From Candidatus Babeliales bacterium (lineage in GTDB: Bacteria > Babelota > Babeliae > Babelales > JACPOV01): a stretch of 64,000 nt of DNA. How positions within the stretch are numbered: the stretch's first letter is position 1; every line of letters begins with the position of its first letter. Made by a program: the position numbers and the translations under genes. Positions 1 to 8,367 of this stretch are shown piece by piece. The DNA lies in contig DATALT010000002.1 of NCBI GenBank assembly GCA_036260945.1, positions 496,001 to 560,000 on the forward strand, given 5' to 3'. The notes under the pieces are model-generated. The model made no database searches. It was not told where the DNA came from and saw only the letters and a list, made by a program, of their open reading frames with translations.

Positions 1-384
1 TTTGCCATCACTGCACGCGATTTTGCCATCTTTATTAATAAAGAATATTTTTTCCGGTATTCCACCAAGGCTCAGCTTTTTTTGGTAGCCCACGAAATGC
101 AGCATATTATTTATAAAGACAACTCTTTCTGCCACTTTTTAACTAATGCTGTAAAAAATGGCAAGCTTAATGAAATCAGGCACGATGGAGCCCTTTATAC
201 CTATTTGCGCTTTACCGAGCTTCGAGCCGATGTTAAAGCAGCTATCTTCAGCAAAGAATATGCCCAGGGTTATGTCGCTTTCATCGAGGAACTGCTCGCT
301 CTAGAAGGCGATACTGATGGAATAACCCACCCAAAGAATAGTGAACGACTAAATCTCGGGAGAGAAATCTTAGCAGCTTTCTAA
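1..384 (+). CDS. M48-like metallopeptidase, 5' end cut by window
   Basis: The reading frame is open from base 1, so the gene begins upstream of the window; the first ATG at 82 is internal because the conserved sequence starts before it. It carries the zinc motif HEMQH and, further on, ELRAD, the Glu-x-x-x-Asp segment that supplies the third zinc ligand in M48-type gluzincins. The tail (T-H-P then an A/L-rich helix) matches the four genes that follow. It is the first visible member of a tandem array of five paralogues, presumably exported like its siblings. No substrate can be inferred. Confidence 0.8.
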   Translation, partial: FAITARDFAIFINKEYFFRYSTKAQLFLVAHEMQHIIYKDNSFCHFLTNAVKNGKLNEIRHDGALYTYLRFTELRADVKAAIFSKEYAQGYVAFIEELLALEGDTDGITHPKNSERLNLGREILAAF

Positions 385-443
385 CAACGCCATTTCTTAT
401 AGAGAGTTACCAATTCTACCTTAGTTTTATATAAAGAATGTAC

Positions 444-471
444 TAGACAAAAACCTTAAATAGGTTATATT
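444..471 (+). promoter_or_regulatory. candidate promoter of the M48 array
   Basis: TAGACA (444-449) and TATATT (466-471) are separated by 16 bases and lie about 40 bases before the ATG at 513, inside the only sizeable gap of the array. A sigma70-type promoter is plausible, but one match of this quality is expected by chance in AT-rich DNA. Confidence 0.3.
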
Positions 472-512
472 TAATAATAGAAATATATTTTGATTAAAGA
501 TGGAGTAAAAAA

Positions 513-1250
513 ATGGTAGTAAACAAAAGAATCATCCTTCTTATGTTCTTAGCTGCTATAGGGATTGGATCCTTGCTTGCGTATAGAAATTATACACAAA
601 CGAATCGATCAGTCAGCACTCTTGGTCAACTAGCCCTCGAAGAACAAAACGCGTGGCGCGCAATTGAATCATTAGGAATCTCAAAAGACAATTGCTATAA
701 AAAAGCACAAAAAATTGAGATCGTGTTGAGGAATGAAGAGAGCCCAACTGTCGATAAAACACTTTCGGAAAACACGCGCGCAATAGTTAATGAAGTACTT
801 AGAGTTTGTGGAATAAACCCCGAAACTATTTCTCTCATAGTTATTAATGATGCGCCTTGCGCAGCTGGTGCAAATAATGACTCAATAGCTATTAATCCAA
901 CGCTATTTGAAAGTCTACCGATTCATGCTCAAAAATTCGTAATTGCTCATGAAGCGCAACATATTATCCATAAAGATAGCCTCGTTAAAGATATCATTAT
1001 GGAAGAAGTAAAAGACAAATCCTTGGATTATACATCAATAGATTGCCCAGTGAATCAATTATCAAGATTCTTTGAAAATCGGGCAGACATATTGGCAGCG
1101 TTACTTGGAAAAGATTATGCAAAGGGTTACCAAGATCGTGCAGAATTATGGGTGAAAAACAATAAATCAAATCCCGGCACAACTCATCCAAAACACGAAA
1201 CACGTTTGGCGCTGGCACAAGAAATTTATTCAGCTATGCAAACAGCTTAA
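513..1250 (+). CDS. membrane-anchored M48-like metallopeptidase, array copy 2
   Basis: 245 residues. Residues 6-25 form a hydrophobic signal anchor. The zinc motif HEAQH lies in the middle-to-C-terminal half and the third-ligand segment ENRAD about 45 residues later, followed by the family tail G-T-T-H-P. All catalytic residues expected of a gluzincin are present, so the enzyme looks active, probably on the periplasmic side. A GGAG sequence precedes the ATG. It is 43-55 residues longer at the N-terminus than the visible part of copy 1 and heads a run of four genes spaced 14-26 bases apart, suggesting one transcript. The function may be proteolysis of envelope or host proteins; this is inference. 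Confidence 0.8.
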   Translation: MVVNKRIILLMFLAAIGIGSLLAYRNYTQTNRSVSTLGQLALEEQNAWRAIESLGISKDNCYKKAQKIEIVLRNEESPTVDKTLSENTRAIVNEVLRVCGINPETISLIVINDAPCAAGANNDSIAINPTLFESLPIHAQKFVIAHEAQHIIHKDSLVKDIIMEEVKDKSLDYTSIDCPVNQLSRFFENRADILAALLGKDYAKGYQDRAELWVKNNKSNPGTTHPKHETRLALAQEIYSAMQTA

Positions 1251-1272
1251 TTAAAAAAGATGCGGATAAAAA

Positions 1273-2016
1273 ATGAAAATATTTAATAAAAAAATAATAT
1301 TACTGACGCTACCAATTTTAACAGCTGCAACTTATATGCTTTGCAAAAAAATATATAAGCCAAATCCTATTGAATACGCACATCAATATGTTGCGCACCA
1401 AGAACAGCAAACATGGAATGCTCTTACCTCAGTTGATATAGAAAAAGAAACGCTTGAGAGCAAGGCGAACCAACTAGAGCCAGCTCTTTTAAAGCAGCAG
1501 AAAGAAACCAAGAGCAGCGGTACAGTTTCTCAAGAAACTAAAGATTTCGCTTTAAGCATTTTATCATCATGTGGAATTGATACAAAAAATATATTAGTAG
1601 TTGCAACAGATATGGAATCTCCTGCTGCTGCGACAGAAACTGTTTTATATATCAATGAAAAATTGCTCAAAAGTTATTCAAAAAACGTACAGCATTTTAT
1701 TCTTGGCCATGAAGCTCAGCATATGATCCATAAAGATTATCTGAACAAATGGGCGCTCACGAATGTAATGAAAGACAAAAATGTGAGTTATGAACGAGAT
1801 GAAGTTAACGACCCTTCAAATTGTTATTCTCGTTTCTGCGAATGGCGCGCCGATGTAAATTCTGCACTTAAAGGTAAAGAGTTTGCTGAAGGATATTTAG
1901 AATTTGTTCAATCGATGGTTGATGAAGATTATTTCAATCCAGGCACGACTCATCCTCTGGATAGCGAACGCCTTGCATTAGCTAAAGAAATTTATTCGGA
2001 AGTTGCGCAAGCATAA
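1273..2016 (+). CDS. membrane-anchored M48-like metallopeptidase, array copy 3
   Basis: 247 residues with an N-terminal hydrophobic segment (about residues 8-24), then a helical region, HEAQH, and the third-ligand segment EWRAD. The C-terminus repeats the G-T-T-H-P tail and an E-I-Y-S segment. Clear paralogue of the genes at 513 and 2043, 22 bases behind the former, so probably co-transcribed. Ligand residues are intact. Divergence between copies is high outside the motifs, which argues for an old expansion rather than a recent duplication. Confidence 0.8.
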   Translation: MKIFNKKIILLTLPILTAATYMLCKKIYKPNPIEYAHQYVAHQEQQTWNALTSVDIEKETLESKANQLEPALLKQQKETKSSGTVSQETKDFALSILSSCGIDTKNILVVATDMESPAAATETVLYINEKLLKSYSKNVQHFILGHEAQHMIHKDYLNKWALTNVMKDKNVSYERDEVNDPSNCYSRFCEWRADVNSALKGKEFAEGYLEFVQSMVDEDYFNPGTTHPLDSERLALAKEIYSEVAQA

Positions 2017-2042
2017 CAGCTTAGCAACAAATGGAGGCAGCA

Positions 2043-2786
2043 ATGAAAAATATACACCAAGCTTTCATAGTTATTATTACATGCATTCTCATAGCAGCAG
2101 GCCTCTATTTGGCGACACCAATAGATGAAAAGCCTGTGAATAAATTCAATGAACAACTTGCTACCTTTGAAAAAAAGGCTTGGGATTCATTGGCAACGGT
2201 AGGCGTTAATAAAGATGAATGCCTTGCAGAAATTATTCCAATTGAAAAGCAGTATAATAAAACGCATGCGAAAAAAAATTGCATCAGCCAAAAGCTTTCT
2301 CCAAAGACGATTAAGTTGGCAAAAGAAGTATTAAGTTCTTTCGGAATAAATCCGGATTCAATCTCAATACAACCTATTGATAGCCATTCGCCTGCTGAAG
2401 TTGAAGAGGATACACTTTTTATTAATGAAAAAGAGTTACATTCGCTTACAGAAAATGCACAAAAATTCGTATTAGGCCATGAGGCGCAGCACATACTGCA
2501 CAAGGATTGTTTCTGCAAAGCCGCCATAGATAATTTATCGAATCAAAAACTCGACTGGGAATCTCCAAGAAGTGATTACCCGCTGAACGAATTTTCTCGC
2601 TTTATAGAATGGCGCGCAGACGTTAAAGCAGCGCTCACAGGCCCTGAGTATGCACAAGGATATATCGAGTTTTCAAAAATGGGCAAAGAAACAGAACCAT
2701 ATGATGATGAAGAAACATCTCATCCGCTCTTTAAAAATCGTGTTGCAATGGCCAAAGAAATTTATGCATCTATGCAAACCGCTTAA
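2043..2786 (+). CDS. membrane-anchored M48-like metallopeptidase, array copy 4
   Basis: 247 residues from the ATG at 2043. That start was chosen because GGAGG (2034-2037 region) sits just upstream of it, whereas the earlier in-frame ATG at 2031 overlaps this ribosome binding site. Signal anchor at the N-terminus, HEAQH zinc motif, EWRAD third-ligand segment, then T-S-H-P and the family tail. It belongs to the same operon-like array; spacing to the previous gene is 26 bases. Catalytic residues are intact. Confidence 0.8.
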   Translation: MKNIHQAFIVIITCILIAAGLYLATPIDEKPVNKFNEQLATFEKKAWDSLATVGVNKDECLAEIIPIEKQYNKTHAKKNCISQKLSPKTIKLAKEVLSSFGINPDSISIQPIDSHSPAEVEEDTLFINEKELHSLTENAQKFVLGHEAQHILHKDCFCKAAIDNLSNQKLDWESPRSDYPLNEFSRFIEWRADVKAALTGPEYAQGYIEFSKMGKETEPYDDEETSHPLFKNRVAMAKEIYASMQTA

Positions 2787-2804
2787 AGAATAAAGGTTTA
2801 GCCC

Positions 2805-3557
2805 ATGTTAAAAAATTACAAAAAAATAGTAACAATAATAGCGCTACTTGGATTAGTTGCTCTGGGCGTCGTTGTTTTGCAAAAAAACACAGTTTCAAAC
2901 GCGCCCAAAAATAATCCTGTCGACTATTATCATCAAATGATAATTGACCAAGAAAAAAATACATGGAACGCGCTTGCATCCATCGGGCTGACAAAATCAA
3001 AAGTTGATGCCCTTTACCTCCAAAATAGCAAAGATTATAAAGAATCGGACATCGCGCAACCTGCAAAATTGCCAAAAGCTATTTTAGAATTGATTCATAA
3101 AACTATGGTTGATTGCAAAATAAATCCGCAATCGGTAACTATCGCGATCACCGACGAGGACTCACACGCTATGGCAACCGATTCTATTTTATATATCAAC
3201 ACAAAATTGTTTAATGCACTTTCGCATGAGGCTCAGCAATTTGTACTTGCACACGAATTTGCGCATATGCATTTTAAAGATAACTCAACAACTTATACGA
3301 TTAATGATGCAATGGAAAAAAATAATATTGCACATAAAAATACCGTTAATTTTCCCAGAAACATTTACGGTCGCTTTAAAGAAATACGAGCAGATATTCA
3401 TGCTGCATTAACGGCGCCCGAATATGCACATGCGTATATTACTTTTATGAATGAGACGATAAGAGCAAGCGGAGAAAATCGCGGAATTTCACATCCAAAA
3501 AATAGTGAACGATTAGCACTTGCTCAAGAAATCTACGCTGCATTAAAAACTGCATAA
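2805..3557 (+). CDS. membrane-anchored M48-like metallopeptidase, array copy 5
   Basis: 250 residues, hydrophobic N-terminal segment at about residues 8-25. Here the zinc motif reads HEFAH, the more classical M48 form, and the third-ligand segment is EIRAD. The tail G-I-S-H-P-K-N-S-E-R resembles copy 1 more than copies 2-4, so copies 1 and 5 may be the closest pair. It is the last gene of the array and runs toward the convergent acpP gene with only 23 bases between stop codons. Confidence 0.8.
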   Translation: MLKNYKKIVTIIALLGLVALGVVVLQKNTVSNAPKNNPVDYYHQMIIDQEKNTWNALASIGLTKSKVDALYLQNSKDYKESDIAQPAKLPKAILELIHKTMVDCKINPQSVTIAITDEDSHAMATDSILYINTKLFNALSHEAQQFVLAHEFAHMHFKDNSTTYTINDAMEKNNIAHKNTVNFPRNIYGRFKEIRADIHAALTAPEYAHAYITFMNETIRASGENRGISHPKNSERLALAQEIYAALKTA

Positions 3558-3580
3558 ATTTTTAAAAATGCGATGTGCTA

Positions 3581-3832
3581 CTATTTGGTGCGCATCTCAT
3601 TAATTTTTTCTACCGCCTCGTTAATAGAATCGATTTTGGCAGCTTCTTGATCTTCAATCTCTATACCAAACTCTTCTTCAAGCTTCATAACTATTTCTAA
3701 TTTATCAAGCGAATCTGCGCCTAGCTGTTCTAATGAAGTATCGCGGGTAACTTTTTGTTTATCAACATGTAAAACATCAGAAATAATCATTACCATTTTT
3801 TGATAAGTATCTTGAGAATCAAAGTTTGCCAT
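3581..3832 (-). CDS. acpP: acyl carrier protein
   Basis: 83 residues from the ATG at 3832, preceded by GGAG at good spacing; the longer frame starting at 3844 would overlap that site. The phosphopantetheine attachment motif G-A-D-S-L-D is present with its serine, followed by the acidic helix typical of ACP (V-M-K-L-E-E-E-F-G-I-E-I). It carries acyl chains as thioesters in the cytoplasm. Neighbours are a FabD-like gene and, further upstream, plsX and rpmF, the remains of a standard fatty-acid cluster. With no ketoacyl synthase in view, it may serve PlsX or a salvage route. Confidence 0.93.
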   Translation of the reverse strand: MANFDSQDTYQKMVMIISDVLHVDKQKVTRDTSLEQLGADSLDKLEIVMKLEEEFGIEIEDQEAAKIDSINEAVEKINEMRTK

Positions 3833-3860
3833 AATGCTCCACAATAAATTGAGGCTGTAG

Positions 3861-4775
3861 CTATTTTTTAATTAATACCAAAAGATTTTCAACGTCAATC
3901 AAACTATTTATCGCAATATGCCGCTTTTCTGGATAATAGTCACGCACGATTTTCTGGGGTGAATCGCCCGGCCCGACATAAATAATTAAATCCCAACCGG
4001 CTATAGAACTAATTACTTTGTCCCAACGAATGGGGTTAACGATTTGTTCCATAATTTTTTCGCGCGCTTGGTTGCCACTTAAAAGCGAACTTCCATCGAT
4101 CGTTGAAATCAACGGGATTTGCAAATCGTGAAAATCTATCTTCTCCAAATAAGTACGCAAATGATCTTGTACCGGTTTCATTAATGGACTATGGAGCCCT
4201 GCAAAAACAGAAACATCATCGGTCTGAGCATCTTGTTCTTTGAGCTGATCTTCAACACCAATCATCTCATCTTTTAAACCGGATACGCGAAGTTTATTCG
4301 GGGTATGGTAAGCGCTTATTGAAGCGTGTTTATATTCTGTGCATAATTCACGAACTTTAACTGCCTCCATCCCTTCTTGCTCTAAAATGCGCGGTTCTAA
4401 CGTTGTTAAAAGTTCATGATAGAATTGTGCATATTTTGAAAGAAAATAAAGCCCGTCTGGCAAACTTAAGCTACCAGCTGCGTGCAATGCACTCCATTGA
4501 CCAATTCCATAACCAGAAACAGCGTGCGCTGAGATTCCTCTTTCTTTTAAAAGCGATGAAATCGCACAACTCAAAAGAAAAACGGACGTATAAGCGTGAT
4601 CAATTTGAGCAAGTTCTTGCTCAGAAGAAGCGAAACAAAGTTTAACAAAATTAATATTTAGACACGTAGAAGCTTCTTCAAAATACTCCTGCATAATGCG
4701 AGAAGTATCATAAAGCTCTTTTCCCATGCCAACATATTGGCTCCCATAATCTGGAAACAGCATGCCAATTTTCAT
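3861..4775 (-). CDS. fabD: FabD-like acyltransferase lacking catalytic serine
   Basis: 304 residues, the usual length and fold pattern of malonyl-CoA:ACP transacylase: the N-terminal F-P-x-x-G-S-Q segment, the G-x-x-x-G elbow followed by W-S-A-L-x-A-A-G, the L-H-S-P-L-M-K-P segment and the C-terminal V-G-P-G. But the nucleophile elbow reads G-Y-G-I-G (residues 88-92) where the family has G-H-S-L-G, so the active serine and its neighbouring histidine are both gone. The malonate-binding arginine is replaced by Tyr115, and the glutamine of G-Q-G-S-Q is Tyr10. The partner His195 remains. The frame is intact, so this looks like a maintained pseudoenzyme rather than a pseudogene. It lies 28 bases upstream of acpP. 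Confidence 0.85.
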   Translation of the reverse strand: MKIGMLFPDYGSQYVGMGKELYDTSRIMQEYFEEASTCLNINFVKLCFASSEQELAQIDHAYTSVFLLSCAISSLLKERGISAHAVSGYGIGQWSALHAAGSLSLPDGLYFLSKYAQFYHELLTTLEPRILEQEGMEAVKVRELCTEYKHASISAYHTPNKLRVSGLKDEMIGVEDQLKEQDAQTDDVSVFAGLHSPLMKPVQDHLRTYLEKIDFHDLQIPLISTIDGSSLLSGNQAREKIMEQIVNPIRWDKVISSIAGWDLIIYVGPGDSPQKIVRDYYPEKRHIAINSLIDVENLLVLIKK

Positions 4776-4802
4776 CTGCGCGTTCCCCTAGAATGTAGTT
4801 TG

Positions 4803-6206
4803 CTAAACGCGAGTACCATACTCGTTTATAAAGCGTTCCAAGCGTTTGCAACTCTCTTGTTTACCCAAAAGTGCAACGATATCGAATGCACCGGGCCCAT
4901 GTACTTTACCCGTTAAAGCTAATCGAATCGGCTGCGCAAGTTCAACTAATTTGATGCCGCGCTCTGCAGCCAGTCGTTTTGCAATCTCCCCAACGACAGA
5001 GCTATCAACTACCGTCATTGCACTAACTGCCGCATTAAAATCTTTCAAAAGAAGCGCTGCTTGTGCTGTACCAAATTGCTGCACCTCTTCATTGGTAGCA
5101 CGCGCGGTCGCATGATAAAATCCATTTATTTCATCAACCAGTTCACGCATTGTTTTAACGCGCCCTTTATAAAGATCAACAGCTTTCAAAATCGTTGCTT
5201 CATTCCAATCAGAAAGTGCTGCAACAAAACCGGCTTCTACATCGCGGGTGATAAAAGATAAAATCTTTTTGGCATCGAGCTCTTTAAGATACATGCTATT
5301 TACCCAATCAAGTTTTGCTTGATCGAAAATAGCAGCTTTTTTACCAACGCCATCGAGCGTAAAGAGCGAAACTAATTGCTCACGCGTAAAAATTTCTTGA
5401 TCGCCATGAGCCCAACCAAGACGCACTAAATAATTACAAAGCGCATCTGCCAGATAACCATTTTTTTTATAATCGGTTACTGCCGTTGCCGCATCTCTTT
5501 TACTTAAACGTGCACCTGATGGCCCCAAAATGAGCGGTAAATGTGCAAAATGCGGCACATCAAAACCAAACGCATTATAAAGCACAATTTGTTTTGGCGT
5601 ATTTGAAATATGATCTTCGCCGCGAATAATATGCGAGATATTCATTAGCGCATCATCAACAACAACGACAAAATTATAAATCGGCGTTCCATCGGTTCGT
5701 GCAATAATAAAATCATCTAATTGCGTTGTTTCAAAAACAATCGGTCCGCGAATAATATCATCAAATTCTATTGTTTTCTGTTCCAGCGGTAATTTAATGC
5801 GAACGACATGAGGCAGGTTTTGGTCGCCCGCTTCCGGTTTTCTCAAGCGGCATTTGCCATCATACTTGAAATAATCATCTTCGCTACGCATTGGGGCCGC
5901 TGCGCAAAAACAGCGGTATGCTTTTTCATGCTGCAAAAGCCATTGAATTTTTTCTTTATAAATAGCCATTCGTTTCGTTTGAATAACCAATGGTTCATCA
6001 CTTTCAATTGATGTCCATTCCAGAGATTCAAGAATCGAATCGGTAAATTCGGTTTTTGAACGTTCAATATCGGTATCTTCTATACGCAATAGAAAATCGC
6101 CGTTATTGTGCCGCGCAAAAAGCCAATTAAAAAGAGCAGTACGTAAACCACCAATATGCAAATGCCCTGTCGGAGAAGGTGCAAATCGTACTCGAATTCG
6201 CTTCAT
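4803..6206 (-). CDS. gltX: glutamyl-tRNA synthetase
   Basis: 467 residues, normal for the bacterial enzyme. Class I signature at the N-terminus (F-A-P-S-P-T-G-H-L-H-I-G, the HIGH motif) and R-L-S-K-R-D for the KMSKS loop. It charges tRNA-Glu (possibly also tRNA-Gln; the glutamine route cannot be judged here). The start codon overlaps the stop of the upstream TPR gene by 4 bases, so the two are translationally coupled. Confidence 0.96.
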   Translation of the reverse strand: MKRIRVRFAPSPTGHLHIGGLRTALFNWLFARHNNGDFLLRIEDTDIERSKTEFTDSILESLEWTSIESDEPLVIQTKRMAIYKEKIQWLLQHEKAYRCFCAAAPMRSEDDYFKYDGKCRLRKPEAGDQNLPHVVRIKLPLEQKTIEFDDIIRGPIVFETTQLDDFIIARTDGTPIYNFVVVVDDALMNISHIIRGEDHISNTPKQIVLYNAFGFDVPHFAHLPLILGPSGARLSKRDAATAVTDYKKNGYLADALCNYLVRLGWAHGDQEIFTREQLVSLFTLDGVGKKAAIFDQAKLDWVNSMYLKELDAKKILSFITRDVEAGFVAALSDWNEATILKAVDLYKGRVKTMRELVDEINGFYHATARATNEEVQQFGTAQAALLLKDFNAAVSAMTVVDSSVVGEIAKRLAAERGIKLVELAQPIRLALTGKVHGPGAFDIVALLGKQESCKRLERFINEYGTRV

Positions 6207-6874
6207 GCAAGCTCCTGCACAGCTTCTTGCGCCAATTTAACCCAAGGAGATGGATAATCGGATGCTTGATTTTTTGTTATTTCAAATACTTTTTCAAAAG
6301 CAGCTTTAGCAGAAACTGAATTGCCAAGAGCCGCGTAATACTGGCCAATATAATACAATGCTTCATCAGCTTGCTTATTATCTTTTGCTTGAGCTATCAG
6401 TTCAAGTTTTGCCAAACCATTTTGCTGCATCTTTGCATCTTGAGTATCAAGCATCATGCGCGCTTGTTTGATTGCATACACATAATAAAGTGGCGAACGC
6501 GAGTTTAGCTGCTTAATGACCTCTTCCATCATCGCAAGCGATTCGTCTCTTCTTCCCATCTGTAGAAGTGATTCAGCCTGCAATGCCAAAAAATATGGCG
6601 CAGATTTGGTTGAGCCAAACTGTTTATAACCGGTACGAGCAGCCATTTCTACTTCGGCCCACAATTCACTATTCTGCTGTGCTCGAGCAGCATCATGAAA
6701 AATATCGGAAAGCGTAGAAACCGCGAGCTCTTGCTTTCTTGTGTACGATGTATACCAATAAAATGAGCCTGCAATAATAATTGCTAAAGCAATACCGGCG
6801 GCCATTAAATAATTTTTATAACGCTCCCCATGGGTGAGCCAGAAATCAACTGAGAGATATGATGATAGTTCCAT
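6203..6874 (-). CDS. membrane-anchored TPR protein (YfgM-like)
   Basis: 223 residues. A transmembrane helix at about residues 23-44 follows a short cytoplasmic segment, and the remainder is an Ala/Gln-rich helical region with TPR-like spacing (for example A-D-E-A-L-Y-Y-I-G-Q-Y-Y-A-A-L-G-N). The layout matches the YfgM/DUF2133 group, which in E. coli associates with SecYEG and periplasmic chaperones. It overlaps gltX by 4 bases. Assignment to YfgM rests on architecture only; any other membrane TPR protein would look similar. Confidence 0.6.
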   Translation of the reverse strand: MELSSYLSVDFWLTHGERYKNYLMAAGIALAIIIAGSFYWYTSYTRKQELAVSTLSDIFHDAARAQQNSELWAEVEMAARTGYKQFGSTKSAPYFLALQAESLLQMGRRDESLAMMEEVIKQLNSRSPLYYVYAIKQARMMLDTQDAKMQQNGLAKLELIAQAKDNKQADEALYYIGQYYAALGNSVSAKAAFEKVFEITKNQASDYPSPWVKLAQEAVQELA

Positions 6875-6939
6875 AATTTCTCCTTACTCAAAATAATAAA
6901 AATGAATTAGGCACAACGTAGCATAGGACACAAAAACTC

Positions 6940-8001
6940 TCAACGCTCAGAAATAGACGGCGCCTCAAGAGATGTTTGTAGTATTGAAGAATTGTTTAAC
7001 ATCGATCCGACCGACTCGTTAAAACGATCAACAAAGCGTGTTTGATGAATCGTATGCGCATAAATGAGCGCATCTTCGATAGCAGATGCTTGCGATGCAC
7101 CATGAGCAATAATAATCGGTTTGCGAACACCTAGAAGAAGCGCGCCACCTTTTTGCACACGGGCGACATTTCTTTTTAATCTCTTGAGCAAACGACTTCC
7201 CAAGAAACCCAAGCAGCGACCGATCCATGTTTTTCTACATTCACGATCTACGACCTTAGGAATTAATGAAAGCATTCCTTCGAGAGATTTCAGCATAATA
7301 TTGCCCGCAAATCCATCACAAACTACGACGTCCACTTCGCCATGTAAAATATCATGCGGTTCGCGATTGCCAATAAAATTTAATCCTGAAGAAGCCAAAA
7401 GCTCGTGCGCCTCTAAAACAGCTTTATTGCCTTTTGTTCGTTCAGCACCATTTGAAAGGAGCGCAACACGAGGCGAAGCAATATTTTTCTTGAGCTTAAC
7501 GTACACATCGCCCATGATGGCAAATTGCTTTAAATGATCCGGCTTGCAGTCGACATTTGCACCAAGATCGATAAAGAAAACCGATCCATGAAGTGCAGGT
7601 ATAAATTCACCGATTGCCGGCCGCAATATGCCGTCCGTTTTGCCAATAATAAGCATGCCGCCTACTAAGCAAGCACCCGTATTTCCAGCAGAAACAAACG
7701 CATATGCTTTACCTTTTGCTACATCGTTCAATGCGACGACCAAGGAAGCATCTTTTTTGCGCAAAATTGCAGAAGATGGCTCATCTTCCATTTCGATGGT
7801 TTGAGAACAGTGGATAATTGAAATGGGTAATTTTTTCCAGTCACTATCTTGCTTATCAAGGCTCTCGAGAATACGATCTTGGTCTCCGTAAAGCCCAATT
7901 TTAATTCCCTTGCGAGCAGCAAGCAATCCGCCAGAGACAATTGCATGGGGAGCAAAATCGCCCCCCATCGCATCTAATGCTATCATAGGTTTAACTAACA
8001 A
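6940..8001 (-). CDS. plsX: phosphate acyltransferase PlsX
   Basis: 353 residues. N-terminal A-L-D-A-M-G-G-D, the hallmark of PlsX, then G-A-N-V-D-C-K-P and G-F-A-G-N-I-M-L-K-S-L-E-G, both conserved in the family. It converts acyl-ACP to acyl-phosphate for PlsY-dependent phospholipid synthesis at the membrane. It sits just downstream of rpmF, the arrangement found in most bacteria. Together with acpP and pgsA it implies that phospholipids are still assembled, even though the fatty-acid elongation genes usually found here (fabH, fabG, fabF) are missing. Confidence 0.95.
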   Translation of the reverse strand: MLVKPMIALDAMGGDFAPHAIVSGGLLAARKGIKIGLYGDQDRILESLDKQDSDWKKLPISIIHCSQTIEMEDEPSSAILRKKDASLVVALNDVAKGKAYAFVSAGNTGACLVGGMLIIGKTDGILRPAIGEFIPALHGSVFFIDLGANVDCKPDHLKQFAIMGDVYVKLKKNIASPRVALLSNGAERTKGNKAVLEAHELLASSGLNFIGNREPHDILHGEVDVVVCDGFAGNIMLKSLEGMLSLIPKVVDRECRKTWIGRCLGFLGSRLLKRLKRNVARVQKGGALLLGVRKPIIIAHGASQASAIEDALIYAHTIHQTRFVDRFNESVGSMLNNSSILQTSLEAPSISER

Positions 8002-8019
8002 GCTTTGGCTGTCTGAATA

Positions 8020-8277
8020 TTATTCTGCAGCTTGAGGCTCGCTGCCAGCTTGTTGCGTCTTTTGTTTAGCGCGAATTTCTTGTCGCTTTACACCACGCTC
8101 ATTTTTGGTAGCAATAACTTTAACACCTTTATAGAAACCGCAGCTCTTGCACGCGACGTGCGGAGAAAGTGGCTCATTGCATTGTTTGCAGGTGGTAATC
8201 GCTTTAACCTTGAGACCTTTATTTGCAAATCTAGAATCGCGGCGCGCTCGGGACCGCTTACGTTTTGGTACTGGCAT
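8020..8277 (-). CDS. rpmF: 50S ribosomal protein L32
   Basis: 85 residues. Starts M-P-V-P-K-R-K-R-S, as L32 does, and has two Cys pairs (C-x-x-C and C-x-x-C) forming the zinc ribbon. The C-terminal extension after the ribbon, rich in K, Q, A and E, is longer than in the usual 57-60 residue protein. Directly upstream of plsX, the standard pairing. Confidence 0.95.
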   Translation of the reverse strand: MPVPKRKRSRARRDSRFANKGLKVKAITTCKQCNEPLSPHVACKSCGFYKGVKVIATKNERGVKRQEIRAKQKTQQAGSEPQAAE

Positions 8278-8367
8278 ACGAAAACTCCAACATGTAGTTA
8301 ATAATTAGCAATTTTTAATTTCTTGTCCTATGGTACAGCAAATTGGGCCAAAACGCAAAAAACGTTC

